A DNA stretch of 6,020 nt from Clostridia bacterium (GCA_900769815.1 CAAGID010000005.1:1-6020); one strand, 5' to 3'. Counted from the first letter of the stretch, positions 1-5,971 are shown. The notes: generated by a model from the sequence alone, not told the origin. A program made the numbers and translations.

Positions 1-57
1 GAGGGAGTTTACACAGACGTAAATGACCGAATTTTGCAAGTGAATGCAACGAAGGAA
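1..57. repeat. Left-edge non-coding segment, probable part of a dispersed intergenic repeat
   Basis: No convincing coding sequence is seen. The segment holds a short inverted repeat, TTTAC (8-12) with GTAAA (19-23), then TTTTGCAAGT at 32-41 and TGCAA at 45-49. TTTTGCAAGT is the exact reverse complement of ACTTGCAAAA at 6009-6018 on the other edge, and TGCAA can pair with TTGCA at 5990-5994. If left-edge and right-edge sequence are halves of one repeat family, a complete copy would fold into a nested stem with the TTTAC/GTAAA hairpin near its tip. The complementarity is seen directly; the repeat-family assignment is inference. Confidence 0.45.
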
Positions 58-90
58 ATATACCCCTGCAAAATTTTTGCAGGGGTATAT
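58..90. terminator. Perfect 16-bp palindrome, possible bidirectional terminator
   Basis: Bases 58-73 (ATATACCCCTGCAAAA) are the perfect reverse complement of 75-90, around a single central T. As RNA this gives a stable GC-containing stem closed by an A/T-rich tip. The bases after it are only modestly T-rich on either strand (GTTTGT on plus, TTTCC on minus), so it is not a textbook intrinsic terminator. It lies beyond the 118-140 hairpin, downstream of the leftward zinc-ribbon gene, and could also serve a rightward gene outside the window. Confidence 0.5.
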
Positions 91-117
91 GTTTGTAAGG
101 GTTTGTCAGTGCTCTGA

Positions 118-140
118 AAGGCAGGATTTTCTCCTGCCTT
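118..140 (-). terminator. Rho-independent terminator-like hairpin after the zinc-ribbon membrane gene
   Basis: AAGGCAGGA (118-126) pairs perfectly with TCCTGCCTT (132-140) across a 5-base loop. Read on the minus strand, the stem starts 16 bases past the stop codon of the 245-aa gene and ends in CCTTTC, a short T run. Position and orientation fit a terminator for that leftward gene; the T tract is short, so its strength is uncertain. Confidence 0.6.
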
Positions 141-156
141 AAAGCCTTAGCTTATA

Positions 157-894
157 TTAGAAAAGTGAACCAAGACCGCTGAATGCATCGTCAGTTAAAA
201 TTTCAAAGAAGCCCTTGAATGCTGCCCAACCAATAGCAACGCCGATCATAAGAATCAAAGCCATAATTCCTACAATGATAAGTGTTGCAAAAACATTGTG
301 TTTTTCCTTAAAGAGGGGATTGATGATAAGAACATAATCACGAACGCGGTTTATAATAGCAGCAACCACAAAGAACATACCGATTGCAGGTGTAATAAGA
401 GTAGCAAGACCACCGATAAGAAGTATACCTGCATTCATTAAAGAAACGCCGAAGAAACGGCTGATATGTGCCTTTATATCAATATTGTGTTTTTCAATAA
501 GGTCTTTTAAAACCGATAAGCCAACGGTAAATACACAGCCTACGATCAAAGCAAGCAAGCCATACCAGAAAGCTAAGCCGTAAGGAATTGAAATGTCTGC
601 ATATTCGAGCATTTCAACAAGGTCATCATAGTGACCGTCGGTTAATGCACCAAGCAAGCCTCTGATAGCACAAAGGAAGAAGATTGAATATAAAAGATAT
701 GATACAACACCGAAAATACCGTTTGTAATCCAGTCAACACGTTTTGTGCAATCCTTGAGCCAAGCCTTAAGATTTTCTGAAACAGCTTTAAAGTCAAAGT
801 TAATTTTTACACCCAGAGGTGCAGATGCTTGCTGTTGCTGACAAGTGCAAACCTGTCCGTCTTCAATTTGTTTTCCGCAATACTTACAAAACAT
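157..894 (-). CDS. Zinc-ribbon multi-pass membrane protein of unknown function
   Basis: This 245-aa protein begins with a compact zinc-ribbon-like knuckle, Cys3-x2-Cys6 and Cys16-x-Cys18, in the context MFCKYCGKQI. The second half is CxC rather than the usual CxxC. A Gln/Ala-rich linker (about 19-26) and an amphipathic stretch (30-55) lead into several hydrophobic segments at roughly 60-84, 104-128, 148-188 (probably two helices) and 202-228, so about five membrane helices are likely. The short C-terminus is acidic then Gly/Ser. Zinc-ribbon-plus-membrane proteins of this kind are common in Clostridia and mostly uncharacterised. The ribbon probably sits in the cytosol, but its partner is unknown. 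The ATG at 894 is preceded 7 bases upstream by GGGAGG (902-907), a strong ribosome binding site. The gene has its own promoter (924-953) and is followed by a terminator-like hairpin, so it is probably monocistronic, although it lies in the same direction as the SPFH gene upstream. I do not recognise a named family. Confidence 0.85.
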   Translation of the reverse strand: MFCKYCGKQIEDGQVCTCQQQQASAPLGVKINFDFKAVSENLKAWLKDCTKRVDWITNGIFGVVSYLLYSIFFLCAIRGLLGALTDGHYDDLVEMLEYADISIPYGLAFWYGLLALIVGCVFTVGLSVLKDLIEKHNIDIKAHISRFFGVSLMNAGILLIGGLATLITPAIGMFFVVAAIINRVRDYVLIINPLFKEKHNVFATLIIVGIMALILMIGVAIGWAAFKGFFEILTDDAFSGLGSLF

Positions 895-923
895 AATTTT
901 TCCTCCCTTATTTTCTTGAGTTT

Positions 924-953
924 ATTATAATATAATTAGTCATTGGTTGTCAA
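924..953 (-). promoter_or_regulatory. Sigma-A promoter for the zinc-ribbon membrane gene
   Basis: On the minus strand, a perfect -35 box TTGACA (948-953) and a perfect -10 box TATAAT (924-929) are separated by 18 bases. The -10 box ends 29 bases before the ATG at 894, leaving room for a short leader with GGGAGG. Both hexamers match consensus exactly, which predicts strong constitutive expression. No operator is evident. Confidence 0.8.
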
Positions 954-1009
954 TATTTGTATTATTATAAACATTGTGCAGTTTCAAGATTTTTTGTGCC
1001 GGTCACTGT

Positions 1010-1807
1010 TTATTCTGCTGAAGCAACGTCTCCAACGTCAACAATAATCCCTGACTCCCCTGCCATAACATTGGGTAATTCGCCGTTCCACTTATTCCAC
1101 TTAACGTATTCAACGTAGTCGGGTGCGGCTGAAAGAGCCTCCTGAATAAGGCGAATACTGTCGGCTTCAGCCTGAGCCTGAGTAACCTTCTGTTTAGCTT
1201 CAACCTCAATACGAGCTAAATCCTGTTCAGCCTTTAATGCCTGCTGTTGTGCAGTCTGTTTGGCTTCAACGGCAGCATTGAATTCATCGGAAAAATCGAA
1301 GTTCACAATGTTAAAGATTTCAACGGTAATGCCGTACTCGCTGATTTTTTCGCTTAAAGCAGTTTTAATCTGCTCGCCGACACTCTGACGCTCGGTAATA
1401 AGCTGTTCAGCGGTAAACTGTGCAGTAACTGCCTTAATGCTTTCCTGAATAGCGGGAGCAATGATAACGTTACTGTAATCAGCACCTACGTTTTTATAAA
1501 GGTCTGCAGAAGCAGTATTATTCACTCTGTAGTTTACTGCAACAACGTAAGAAACTATCTGCAAGTCCTTTGATGACGCAGTGCCTTGGGTTTCGATTTT
1601 CTGTGTACGGTTATTTACCTTAATTACGGTCTGAACGAAAGGTATTTTAAAGTGAATACCCTCATTAAGCACGTTATCAGATACTGCACCAAAAGTGAGC
1701 ACAACGCCTGTGTGGCCTGCTTCAACAACCGTAAAGCATGTTGATAAAAGACCAATAACTATAACGGCAGCAACAATAATTGCAATAATTTTTCCCTTTG
1801 ATTTCAT
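1010..1807 (-). CDS. Prohibitin/SPFH (band 7) family membrane protein
   Basis: The 265-aa product has one N-terminal membrane segment (residues 6-26, after MKSKGK). An SPFH/prohibitin domain follows (about 27-180): VEAGHTGVVLTFGAV, then the NEGIHFKIPF turn typical of prohibitin-like proteins, the RTQKIE strand, and LQIVSYVVAVNYRV. A charged Ala/Gln/Glu-rich coiled coil runs from about 178 to 222, and the tail (232-265) contains YVKWNKWNGELPNV and a final acidic stretch. Proteins of this class oligomerise into ring- or cage-like assemblies on membranes. The best-known bacterial relatives, HflK and HflC, restrain the FtsH protease, and others organise membrane microdomains. Here the exact partner is unknown, and no FtsH or NfeD gene is adjacent. 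The ATG at 1807 has AAAGGAG (1818-1824) 10 bases upstream and its own promoter. Length and domain order look complete. The family call is firm; the cellular role is not established by sequence. Confidence 0.92.
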   Translation of the reverse strand: MKSKGKIIAIIVAAVIVIGLLSTCFTVVEAGHTGVVLTFGAVSDNVLNEGIHFKIPFVQTVIKVNNRTQKIETQGTASSKDLQIVSYVVAVNYRVNNTASADLYKNVGADYSNVIIAPAIQESIKAVTAQFTAEQLITERQSVGEQIKTALSEKISEYGITVEIFNIVNFDFSDEFNAAVEAKQTAQQQALKAEQDLARIEVEAKQKVTQAQAEADSIRLIQEALSAAPDYVEYVKWNKWNGELPNVMAGESGIIVDVGDVASAE

Positions 1808-1847
1808 TTAAAAAATTCTCCTTTAATAATTATTTTTTATTACTAAT

Positions 1848-1876
1848 ATCATAACACATTGAAAGGAATTTATCAA
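1848..1876 (-). promoter_or_regulatory. Extended -10 promoter for the SPFH gene
   Basis: On the minus strand, TTGATA (1871-1876) lies 17 bases from TATGAT (1848-1853). The -10 is preceded by TG in the pattern TGTTATGAT, an extended -10 element. The start codon at 1807 lies about 40 bases further on, behind the AAAGGAG ribosome binding site. The -35 box lies only 7 bp from the -35 box of the divergent trmO promoter. Confidence 0.75.
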
Positions 1877-1883
1877 CAAATAT

Positions 1884-1912
1884 TTGCCTTTATCGTATTT
1901 ATGGAGTATAAT
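1884..1912 (+). promoter_or_regulatory. Sigma-A promoter for trmO
   Basis: TTGCCT (1884-1889) and a perfect TATAAT (1907-1912) are separated by the ideal 17 bases. Transcription would start around 1919-1921, giving a leader of about 25 bases before the ATG at 1946. That short leader makes a start at TTG 1934 or GTG 1937 less attractive, because almost no leader would remain. Confidence 0.75.
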
Positions 1913-1928
1913 GTCAATGAATATTTTT

Positions 1929-1933
1929 AGAGG
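1929..1933 (+). promoter_or_regulatory. trmO: Ribosome binding site AGAGG of trmO
   Basis: AGAGG lies 12 bases before ATG 1946, 3 bases before GTG 1937 and directly against TTG 1934. The last two are too close for normal initiation, so this site favours ATG 1946 even though 12 bases is at the long end of the usual range. The same AGAGG core precedes trkA. Confidence 0.6.
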
Positions 1934-1945
1934 TTGGTGCAGCCA

Positions 1946-2626
1946 ATGGATAATATTAAAGTAATTGCACATATTTATAATGATTTTAAAGAAAAATTTG
2001 GCATTCCCCGTCAAAGCGGAATTTTAAATGAAATGGTATCAACCATCGTTTTTGAGAAGGATTACCGTCAGCAGGAAGCCTTAAGGGGAATTGAGGAGTT
2101 CTCTCATCTTTGGCTTTTATGGTATTTTGATAAAAATTCCAAAAATGATTGGTCTCCCTGCGTCCGTCCGCCAAGATTAGGAGGAAATAAGCGTGTAGGC
2201 GTTTTCGCAACACGCTCGCCCTACCGCCCTAACCCCATAGGCTTATCCTCGGTGAATCTTAAAAAAATTGAACATACCAAGGATAGAGGCACGATACTTT
2301 ATGTTACCGGTGCTGATATTCTTTCAGGCACACCTATTTTAGACATAAAACCCTATATTGCATATACTGACAGTCATCCTGAAGCAAAAAGCGGTTTTGC
2401 TGACGAGGTCTTTGATTATAGACTCAATGTTGACTTCCCGCAGATAGAGGTTTTACCTGAAGAGATAAGATTAACCGTGCTTTCGATGCTTGAAAATGAC
2501 CCCCGTCCCTCATATCAAAGTGACGAAAACCGCCTTTACGGAATGTGTTATAATGACTATGAAATTAAATTCACTGTAAAAGAAAATACACTTTACGTTT
2601 CTGATGTTGCAAGAATAGAAAAATAG
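1946..2626 (+). CDS. trmO: tRNA (adenine(37)-N6)-methyltransferase TrmO (TsaA/YaeB family)
   Basis: TrmO uses S-adenosylmethionine to methylate the N6 of threonylcarbamoyladenosine at position 37 of certain tRNAs (t6A to m6t6A), which fine-tunes decoding next to the anticodon. The 226-aa protein (numbered from ATG 1946) shows the family landmarks in order: KFGIPRQ (17-23), HLWLLWYFD (54-62), VRPPRLGGNKRVGVFATRSP (73-92), YRPNPIGLS (93-101), GADILSGTPILDIKPYI (122-138) with YTD following, and GFAD (150-153). The C-terminal part carries DPRPSYQ (185-191) and the YGMCYNDYEIKF strand (198-209), as in full-length members of about 235 aa, so the gene is complete. The frame is open upstream to TTG 1934 and GTG 1937, but ATG 1946 fits ribosome-binding-site spacing and the usual family N-terminus, which begins only a few residues before the I/V-rich first strand. 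It is transcribed divergently from the SPFH gene, and trkA follows 38 bases after its stop. Confidence 0.93.
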   Translation: MDNIKVIAHIYNDFKEKFGIPRQSGILNEMVSTIVFEKDYRQQEALRGIEEFSHLWLLWYFDKNSKNDWSPCVRPPRLGGNKRVGVFATRSPYRPNPIGLSSVNLKKIEHTKDRGTILYVTGADILSGTPILDIKPYIAYTDSHPEAKSGFADEVFDYRLNVDFPQIEVLPEEIRLTVLSMLENDPRPSYQSDENRLYGMCYNDYEIKFTVKENTLYVSDVARIEK

Positions 2627-2635
2627 TGGTATACT
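2607..2635 (+). promoter_or_regulatory. Internal extended -10 promoter for trkAH
   Basis: TTGCAA (2607-2612), inside the last codons of trmO, lies exactly 17 bases before TATACT (2630-2635), which directly follows the trmO stop. TGG precedes the -10, giving the extended -10 pattern TGGTATACT. A transcript from here would start near 2642 and have a leader of about 23 bases before the trkA ATG at 2665. The -10 sits within an imperfect 14-bp palindrome (AGTGGTATACTACT, 2625-2638, one wobble pair), which could be coincidental or a weak operator. Confidence 0.6.
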
Positions 2636-2664
2636 ACTATATATTTATTTAGAGGTTTAACTTT

Positions 2665-4023
2665 ATGAATATTATAATATCAGGTATGGGCAAGATCGGC
2701 TCAACAATTTTAGAAAGCCTTGTAAGCGAAGGTCACGACATAACGGCAATTGATATTAACGGTGCCGTTGTTGAAGATATTGCAAACATAAATGACGTTA
2801 TAGGTGTTCGCGGAAACTCAACTGACTGCGAGACGCTAAAGGAAGCACGCATTGAGGATGCTGAGCTTTTCGTTGCCGTAACAGGTTCAGACGAAACCAA
2901 TATGCTTTCCTGTTTTTTAGCAAAGCGTATGGGTGCAAAACACACCATCGCAAGAATAAGAAACCCTGAATACAACTATCAGAGTCTTGTTTTCTTACGC
3001 AAGGAGCTTGACCTTTCAATGGCATTAAACCCCGAAATGCTTGTTGCTCACGAGCTTTATAATATTTTAAAGTTTCCTTCAGCAGAAAAAATCGAGCATT
3101 TCTCAAGACGTAACTTTGAAATGATTGAAATCCGTCTTAAGCCCGATTCTAAGCTTGACGGTATGAGCCTTTTCAAAATGCGTGAAAAATACGATGCAAA
3201 AGTTCTTGTTTGTGCCGTACAGCGTGGAGATGAAGTTTTCATTCCTAACGGAAGTTTTGTTTTAAAGGGCGGTGACAAAATAGGTATTACCGCCACAAAT
3301 ACTGAAATTCTTAAGCTTTTCAAGGAGCTTAACGTTTATCAGAAGCAGGCCAAGGACGTTATGATTTTAGGCGGAAGCCGTATTGCCTACTATCTTGCAA
3401 AAATGCTTATAGCAGGCGGAAGCAACGTTAAAATTATAGACAAGGATCCCGAAATCTGCCAACGCTTCTGCGACGATATTCCCAAAGCGGAAATTGTATT
3501 TGGCGACGGTGCCCAGCAGGAGCTTTTATTGGAGGAAGGAATCAAGGATACCTCAGCCTTCGTTGCCCTTACAGGTATGGATGAAGAGAATATCTTGATT
3601 TCAGTACTTGCTTCATCTTTAAACGTACCTAAAATTATAACAAAGGTTAACCGTGAGGAATTATTTGAGCTTTCAGATAAGTTAGGTCTTGATACCATAA
3701 TATCGCCCAGAAAAACAGTTTCCGACGTTTTAGTACGCTATGCCCGTGCTTTAAGAAACTCTTTAGGCAGTAATATTGAAACCCTTTACCGCCTTATGGA
3801 TGATCACGTTGAAGCAATTGAATTTAAGGTTTCCTCTGAATTCGAATGTCTTAACGTTCCCTTAAAGGATATGAGCCTAAAGGAGAATATTCTTATTGCA
3901 GGTATCATCCGCGATAAAAGACCTATTATCCCAACAGGTAACGACGTTATACTTGCAGGCGATAAAGTTATCATTATCGCCGCAGACAGAAAAATTCAGG
4001 AGCTTTCAGATATACTGAAATAA
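2665..4023 (+). CDS. trkA: Trk potassium uptake system, NAD/ATP-binding regulatory subunit TrkA
   Basis: TrkA is the cytosolic ring-forming subunit that binds nucleotides and opens or closes the TrkH potassium channel. The 452-aa protein is a tandem duplication, the usual size for two-unit TrkA (E. coli about 458 aa). The first RCK-N Rossmann fold (1 to about 120) opens with the dinucleotide-binding loop GMGKIG (7-12), a strand-ending Asp30, and AVTGSDETN (71-79). The first RCK-C follows (about 148-222). The second RCK-N starts near 231 with a degenerate loop GGSRIA (236-241), Asp259, FGDG (279-282) and ALTGMDEEN (301-309). The second RCK-C spans about 375-452. The second glycine loop lacks the last Gly, so the two halves may differ in ligand binding; this is inference. 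The ATG at 2665 has AGAGG (2651-2655) 9 bases upstream. trkH starts 9 bases after the stop, so the two are one transcription unit. No c-di-AMP riboswitch can fit in the 38-base upstream gap. Confidence 0.96.
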   Translation: MNIIISGMGKIGSTILESLVSEGHDITAIDINGAVVEDIANINDVIGVRGNSTDCETLKEARIEDAELFVAVTGSDETNMLSCFLAKRMGAKHTIARIRNPEYNYQSLVFLRKELDLSMALNPEMLVAHELYNILKFPSAEKIEHFSRRNFEMIEIRLKPDSKLDGMSLFKMREKYDAKVLVCAVQRGDEVFIPNGSFVLKGGDKIGITATNTEILKLFKELNVYQKQAKDVMILGGSRIAYYLAKMLIAGGSNVKIIDKDPEICQRFCDDIPKAEIVFGDGAQQELLLEEGIKDTSAFVALTGMDEENILISVLASSLNVPKIITKVNREELFELSDKLGLDTIISPRKTVSDVLVRYARALRNSLGSNIETLYRLMDDHVEAIEFKVSSEFECLNVPLKDMSLKENILIAGIIRDKRPIIPTGNDVILAGDKVIIIAADRKIQELSDILK

Positions 4024-4032
4024 AGGATTTTT

Positions 4033-5466
4033 ATGAATTATAAAATGGTAATACACACTACCGGGCAAATTCTGGGCGTGGGTGCCCTATGTCTTATGGC
4101 ATCAGCGGCAGTTTCTCTTGTTTATATGGAAATTGAAGGCATATGGCTTCTTCTTTCTGCATTGATTGCAGGGCTTCTTTTCGGCGTTTCCCGTTTTTTT
4201 AAGCCAAAAGATAACGTTTTCTTTGCAAAGGAAGGGCTTGTTACCGTTGCCCTTGGCTGGATAATTTTATCTCTGGTGGGTGCTCTGCCCTTTTACTTTA
4301 GCGGCGAGATTCCCTCCTACGTTGACAGTGTTTTTGAAACAGTCAGCGGTCTTACAACGACAGGTGCAACCATCATAAACGGCGAGCCCTATCTCATTTT
4401 AAGCCACGGCAATCTTTTCTGGCGCTCACTTTGCCATTGGATAGGTGGTATGGGTGTGCTCGTTTTATTAGTTGCACTTCTGCCCCAAGCTTCAGGCAGG
4501 TCAATTCATATGCTCCGTGCCGAAATGCCCGGTCCCGTTGTTGATAAGCTTGTACCCAAAGCAAAGCAGACGGCAAGAATTTTATACGTTATTTATATCG
4601 TTCTTACTTTCTTGCAGTTTATAATGCTTCTCTTTGGCGGTATGCCCGTTTTTGAGAGTGCTATTCACACTTTAGGCACGGCAGGTACAGGCGGCTTTGG
4701 CGTTTATGCTGACAGCATTTTTAGATATTCTCCCTACTGCCAATGGGTAATAACTGTATTTATGTTTATCTTCGGTATAAACTTTAACCTTTTCTTCCTT
4801 GCACTTATAGGAAGATTCAAGCTTACAATAAGAAGCCAGGAATTATGGACTTATATTTCCGTTATAGTCGCCTCAACTGTGCTTATTGCCTTTAATATAA
4901 GAGGTTTTTATCCTGATTTTTCAGAAAGTTTAAGACACGCTGCTTTTCAGGTTTCTTCATATATAAGCACTACAGGCTTTACAACTGCAAATGCAAATGC
5001 GTGGCCCACTTTATCAAAAGCCATACTTCTATTACTTATGTTTTTAGGTGCCTGTGCAGGCTCGACTGCAGGCGGCATAAAGGTTTCAAGATTCGTTATT
5101 TTAATAAAAGCAATGCATAAGCGTATAAGACAGGTGCTTTACCCAAGAACGGTTAAGGCTATAAGATTTGAGGGCAAAAGCCTTCAGGACGATACCATCA
5201 ATGCTGTTCTTTCGTATTTTGCTATATACGTTTTCTGTTTTATCGTTTTATTCTTTGTGCTTTCCTTTGAGCCCTTCAGTATGGAAACGAACTTTTCCGC
5301 TGCCGCATCGACCTTTAATAATATAGGTCCCTTTTTCGGCGAGCTAAGTACCTTCACAGATTATTCAGTATTTTCTAAGCTTGCAATGTCCTTTGCTATG
5401 CTATTAGGCCGTCTTGAAATTTACCCCATGCTTATCCTTTTTATGCCCGCAACGTGGAAAAAATAA
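4033..5466 (+). CDS. trkH: Trk potassium uptake system, membrane subunit TrkH
   Basis: TrkH is the integral-membrane K+ (and Na+) permeating subunit, built from four covalently joined M1-P-M2 repeats. The 477-aa protein matches the family length (about 480). The four pore loops are visible: SGLTTTGAT (105-113, filter Gly111), LGTAGTGGFGVY (214-225), SYISTTGFTTAN (309-320, Gly315) and STFNNIGPFFG (426-436, Gly432). After the third comes GACAGSTAGGIKVSR (339-353), the conserved segment forming the intramembrane gating loop in TrkH/KtrB proteins. The C-terminus carries the usual MLLGRLEIYPML signature (456-467). Its two extra N-terminal helices (about 10-30 and 35-55) are those typical of TrkH rather than the shorter KtrB. 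The ATG at 4033 is served by AAAGGA (4022-4027), which overlaps the trkA stop codon, so translation of the pair is probably coupled. Paired with TrkA it forms a complete K+ uptake system. All filter glycines are present, so it is likely functional. Confidence 0.95.
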   Translation: MNYKMVIHTTGQILGVGALCLMASAAVSLVYMEIEGIWLLLSALIAGLLFGVSRFFKPKDNVFFAKEGLVTVALGWIILSLVGALPFYFSGEIPSYVDSVFETVSGLTTTGATIINGEPYLILSHGNLFWRSLCHWIGGMGVLVLLVALLPQASGRSIHMLRAEMPGPVVDKLVPKAKQTARILYVIYIVLTFLQFIMLLFGGMPVFESAIHTLGTAGTGGFGVYADSIFRYSPYCQWVITVFMFIFGINFNLFFLALIGRFKLTIRSQELWTYISVIVASTVLIAFNIRGFYPDFSESLRHAAFQVSSYISTTGFTTANANAWPTLSKAILLLLMFLGACAGSTAGGIKVSRFVILIKAMHKRIRQVLYPRTVKAIRFEGKSLQDDTINAVLSYFAIYVFCFIVLFFVLSFEPFSMETNFSAAASTFNNIGPFFGELSTFTDYSVFSKLAMSFAMLLGRLEIYPMLILFMPATWKK

Positions 5467-5484
5467 AAGTGATAAAAATTTCAC

Positions 5485-5513
5485 TTGCCAATATAATTAA
5501 AATCACATATAAT
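5485..5513 (+). promoter_or_regulatory. Sigma-A promoter for the acidic zinc-ribbon gene
   Basis: TTGCCA (5485-5490) and a perfect TATAAT (5508-5513) are 17 bases apart. The start codon at 5556 lies about 42 bases beyond the -10, with GAGGTG at 5542-5547. This gives the small gene its own transcript independent of trkAH. The short repeat AAGTGA (5467-5472) / TCACTT (5481-5486) just upstream overlaps the -35; it lacks a following T tract and is too weak to call a terminator for trkH. Confidence 0.75.
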
Positions 5514-5541
5514 GTTAACGATTTTATATAATAATAAAGCC

Positions 5542-5547
5542 GAGGTG
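5542..5547 (+). promoter_or_regulatory. Ribosome binding site GAGGTG of the acidic zinc-ribbon gene
   Basis: GAGGTG lies 8 bases before ATG 5556, the ideal distance, and 5 bases before the in-frame TTG at 5553. It therefore decides in favour of the ATG. Confidence 0.75.
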
Positions 5548-5555
5548 AATTTTTG

Positions 5556-5906
5556 ATGTATATTAAATGCCCAAGATGTATGCTGAACTATATCAACGAA
5601 GAAACTGAGCAGTATTGTAAAGTTTGCCTTGTGGATATGGGAAAAATCCAGGGTCAGCCCGAGCTTGAACTTGATGATGATTATAGGCTCTGTCCTGAAT
5701 GTAATGAGAACTATCTTGAAGAAGGCGAAGAAATCTGCTACGCCTGCCGTAATAAGCGGCTTACCCAAGAAACTAAGGACGACAATTCACTTGATAATTA
5801 CGATGATGACGATATGCTTCCCGATACAGGAGAAGATTCCTTAGAAGCTATGGCTGAAATGGAAAACGATTCCAGTGAAGAAGACGAAGAAGAGGAAGAA
5901 GAATAA
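5556..5906 (+). CDS. Small double zinc-ribbon protein with polyacidic C-terminal tail, function unknown
   Basis: The 116-aa protein (from ATG 5556; an in-frame TTG lies one codon earlier) contains two successive four-cysteine ribbons. The first is CPRC (5-8) with CKVC (21-24); the second is CPEC (46-49) with CYAC (61-64). The ribbons resemble each other: an Asn-Tyr pair a few residues after the first CxxC, then a Glu-rich stretch before the second, which suggests internal duplication. Residues 35-43 form an acidic linker. The tail (about 74-116) is extremely acidic and Ser-rich and ends in a Glu run; it is presumably disordered. No signal peptide or membrane segment is seen, so the protein is probably cytosolic. 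Zinc ribbons with acidic tails may bind RNA polymerase, ribosomal components or basic proteins, or mimic nucleic acid, but nothing here proves any of these. It has its own promoter and no evident functional link to trkAH beyond position. I do not recognise a named family; the coding call is strong from the ribosome binding site and paired CxxC motifs. Confidence 0.85.
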   Translation: MYIKCPRCMLNYINEETEQYCKVCLVDMGKIQGQPELELDDDYRLCPECNENYLEEGEEICYACRNKRLTQETKDDNSLDNYDDDDMLPDTGEDSLEAMAEMENDSSEEDEEEEEE

Positions 5907-5920
5907 TTTTCCAAACACTA

Positions 5921-5944
5921 AATCCCTTGCAAGTGCAAGGGATT
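5921..5944. terminator. Stem-loop downstream of the acidic zinc-ribbon gene
   Basis: AATCCCTTGCA (5921-5931) pairs perfectly with TGCAAGGGATT (5934-5944). In RNA this is a 10-bp stem with an AAGT tip. It begins 14 bases after the stop codon and would be a natural 3' end, but no T run follows: the next hairpin begins immediately at 5945. It may be an atypical terminator, a 3'-stabilising element, or the first part of a structured intergenic repeat. CCCTTGCAAGT within it recurs at 5987-5997. Confidence 0.5.
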
Positions 5945-5971
5945 CAGTCTGCTGACAAAGTCGGCAGACTG
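5945..5971. repeat. Second stem-loop abutting the first
   Basis: CAGTCTGCTGAC (5945-5956) pairs with GTCGGCAGACTG (5960-5971) across an AAA loop. The only imperfection is one T/G position (5953/5963), a G-U wobble in plus-strand RNA. A wobble that preserves the stem hints at RNA-level selection, although a single site is weak evidence. There is no gap between this and the preceding hairpin, so they could stack. Confidence 0.55.

Noticed and set aside
1003..1209. Minus-strand open frame of 68 codons overlapping the SPFH gene
   Set aside because: It lies within the 3' part of the SPFH gene in another frame, has Leu/Arg-rich low-complexity content and no ribosome binding site.
1730..1745. Possible lipobox (LSTC) at the end of the SPFH membrane segment
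   Set aside because: Thr before the Cys is a poor fit to the lipobox. A single membrane anchor is the normal arrangement for this family.
1934..1945. Upstream TTG or GTG start for trmO
   Set aside because: They sit 0-3 bases from the AGAGG site, too close for normal initiation, and the family N-terminus fits ATG 1946.
2627..2664. Riboswitch (for example c-di-AMP-type) upstream of trkA
   Set aside because: Only 38 bases separate the genes and a promoter fills much of that space; there is no room for an aptamer.
5467..5486. Terminator after trkH
   Set aside because: The inverted repeat is only 6 bp (AAGTGA/TCACTT), AT-rich and without a T tract; it overlaps the next promoter's -35 box.
5481..5768. 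Minus-strand open frame of 95 codons antisense to the acidic zinc-ribbon gene
   Set aside because: The plus-strand gene has paired CxxC motifs, a ribosome binding site and a promoter. The antisense frame has none and no recognisable domain.
5817..5831. LPDTG sequence in the acidic protein, resembling a sortase sorting signal
   Set aside because: No signal peptide, hydrophobic segment or basic tail follows; the tail is acidic. It is a chance match in an Asp/Glu/Ser-rich stretch.
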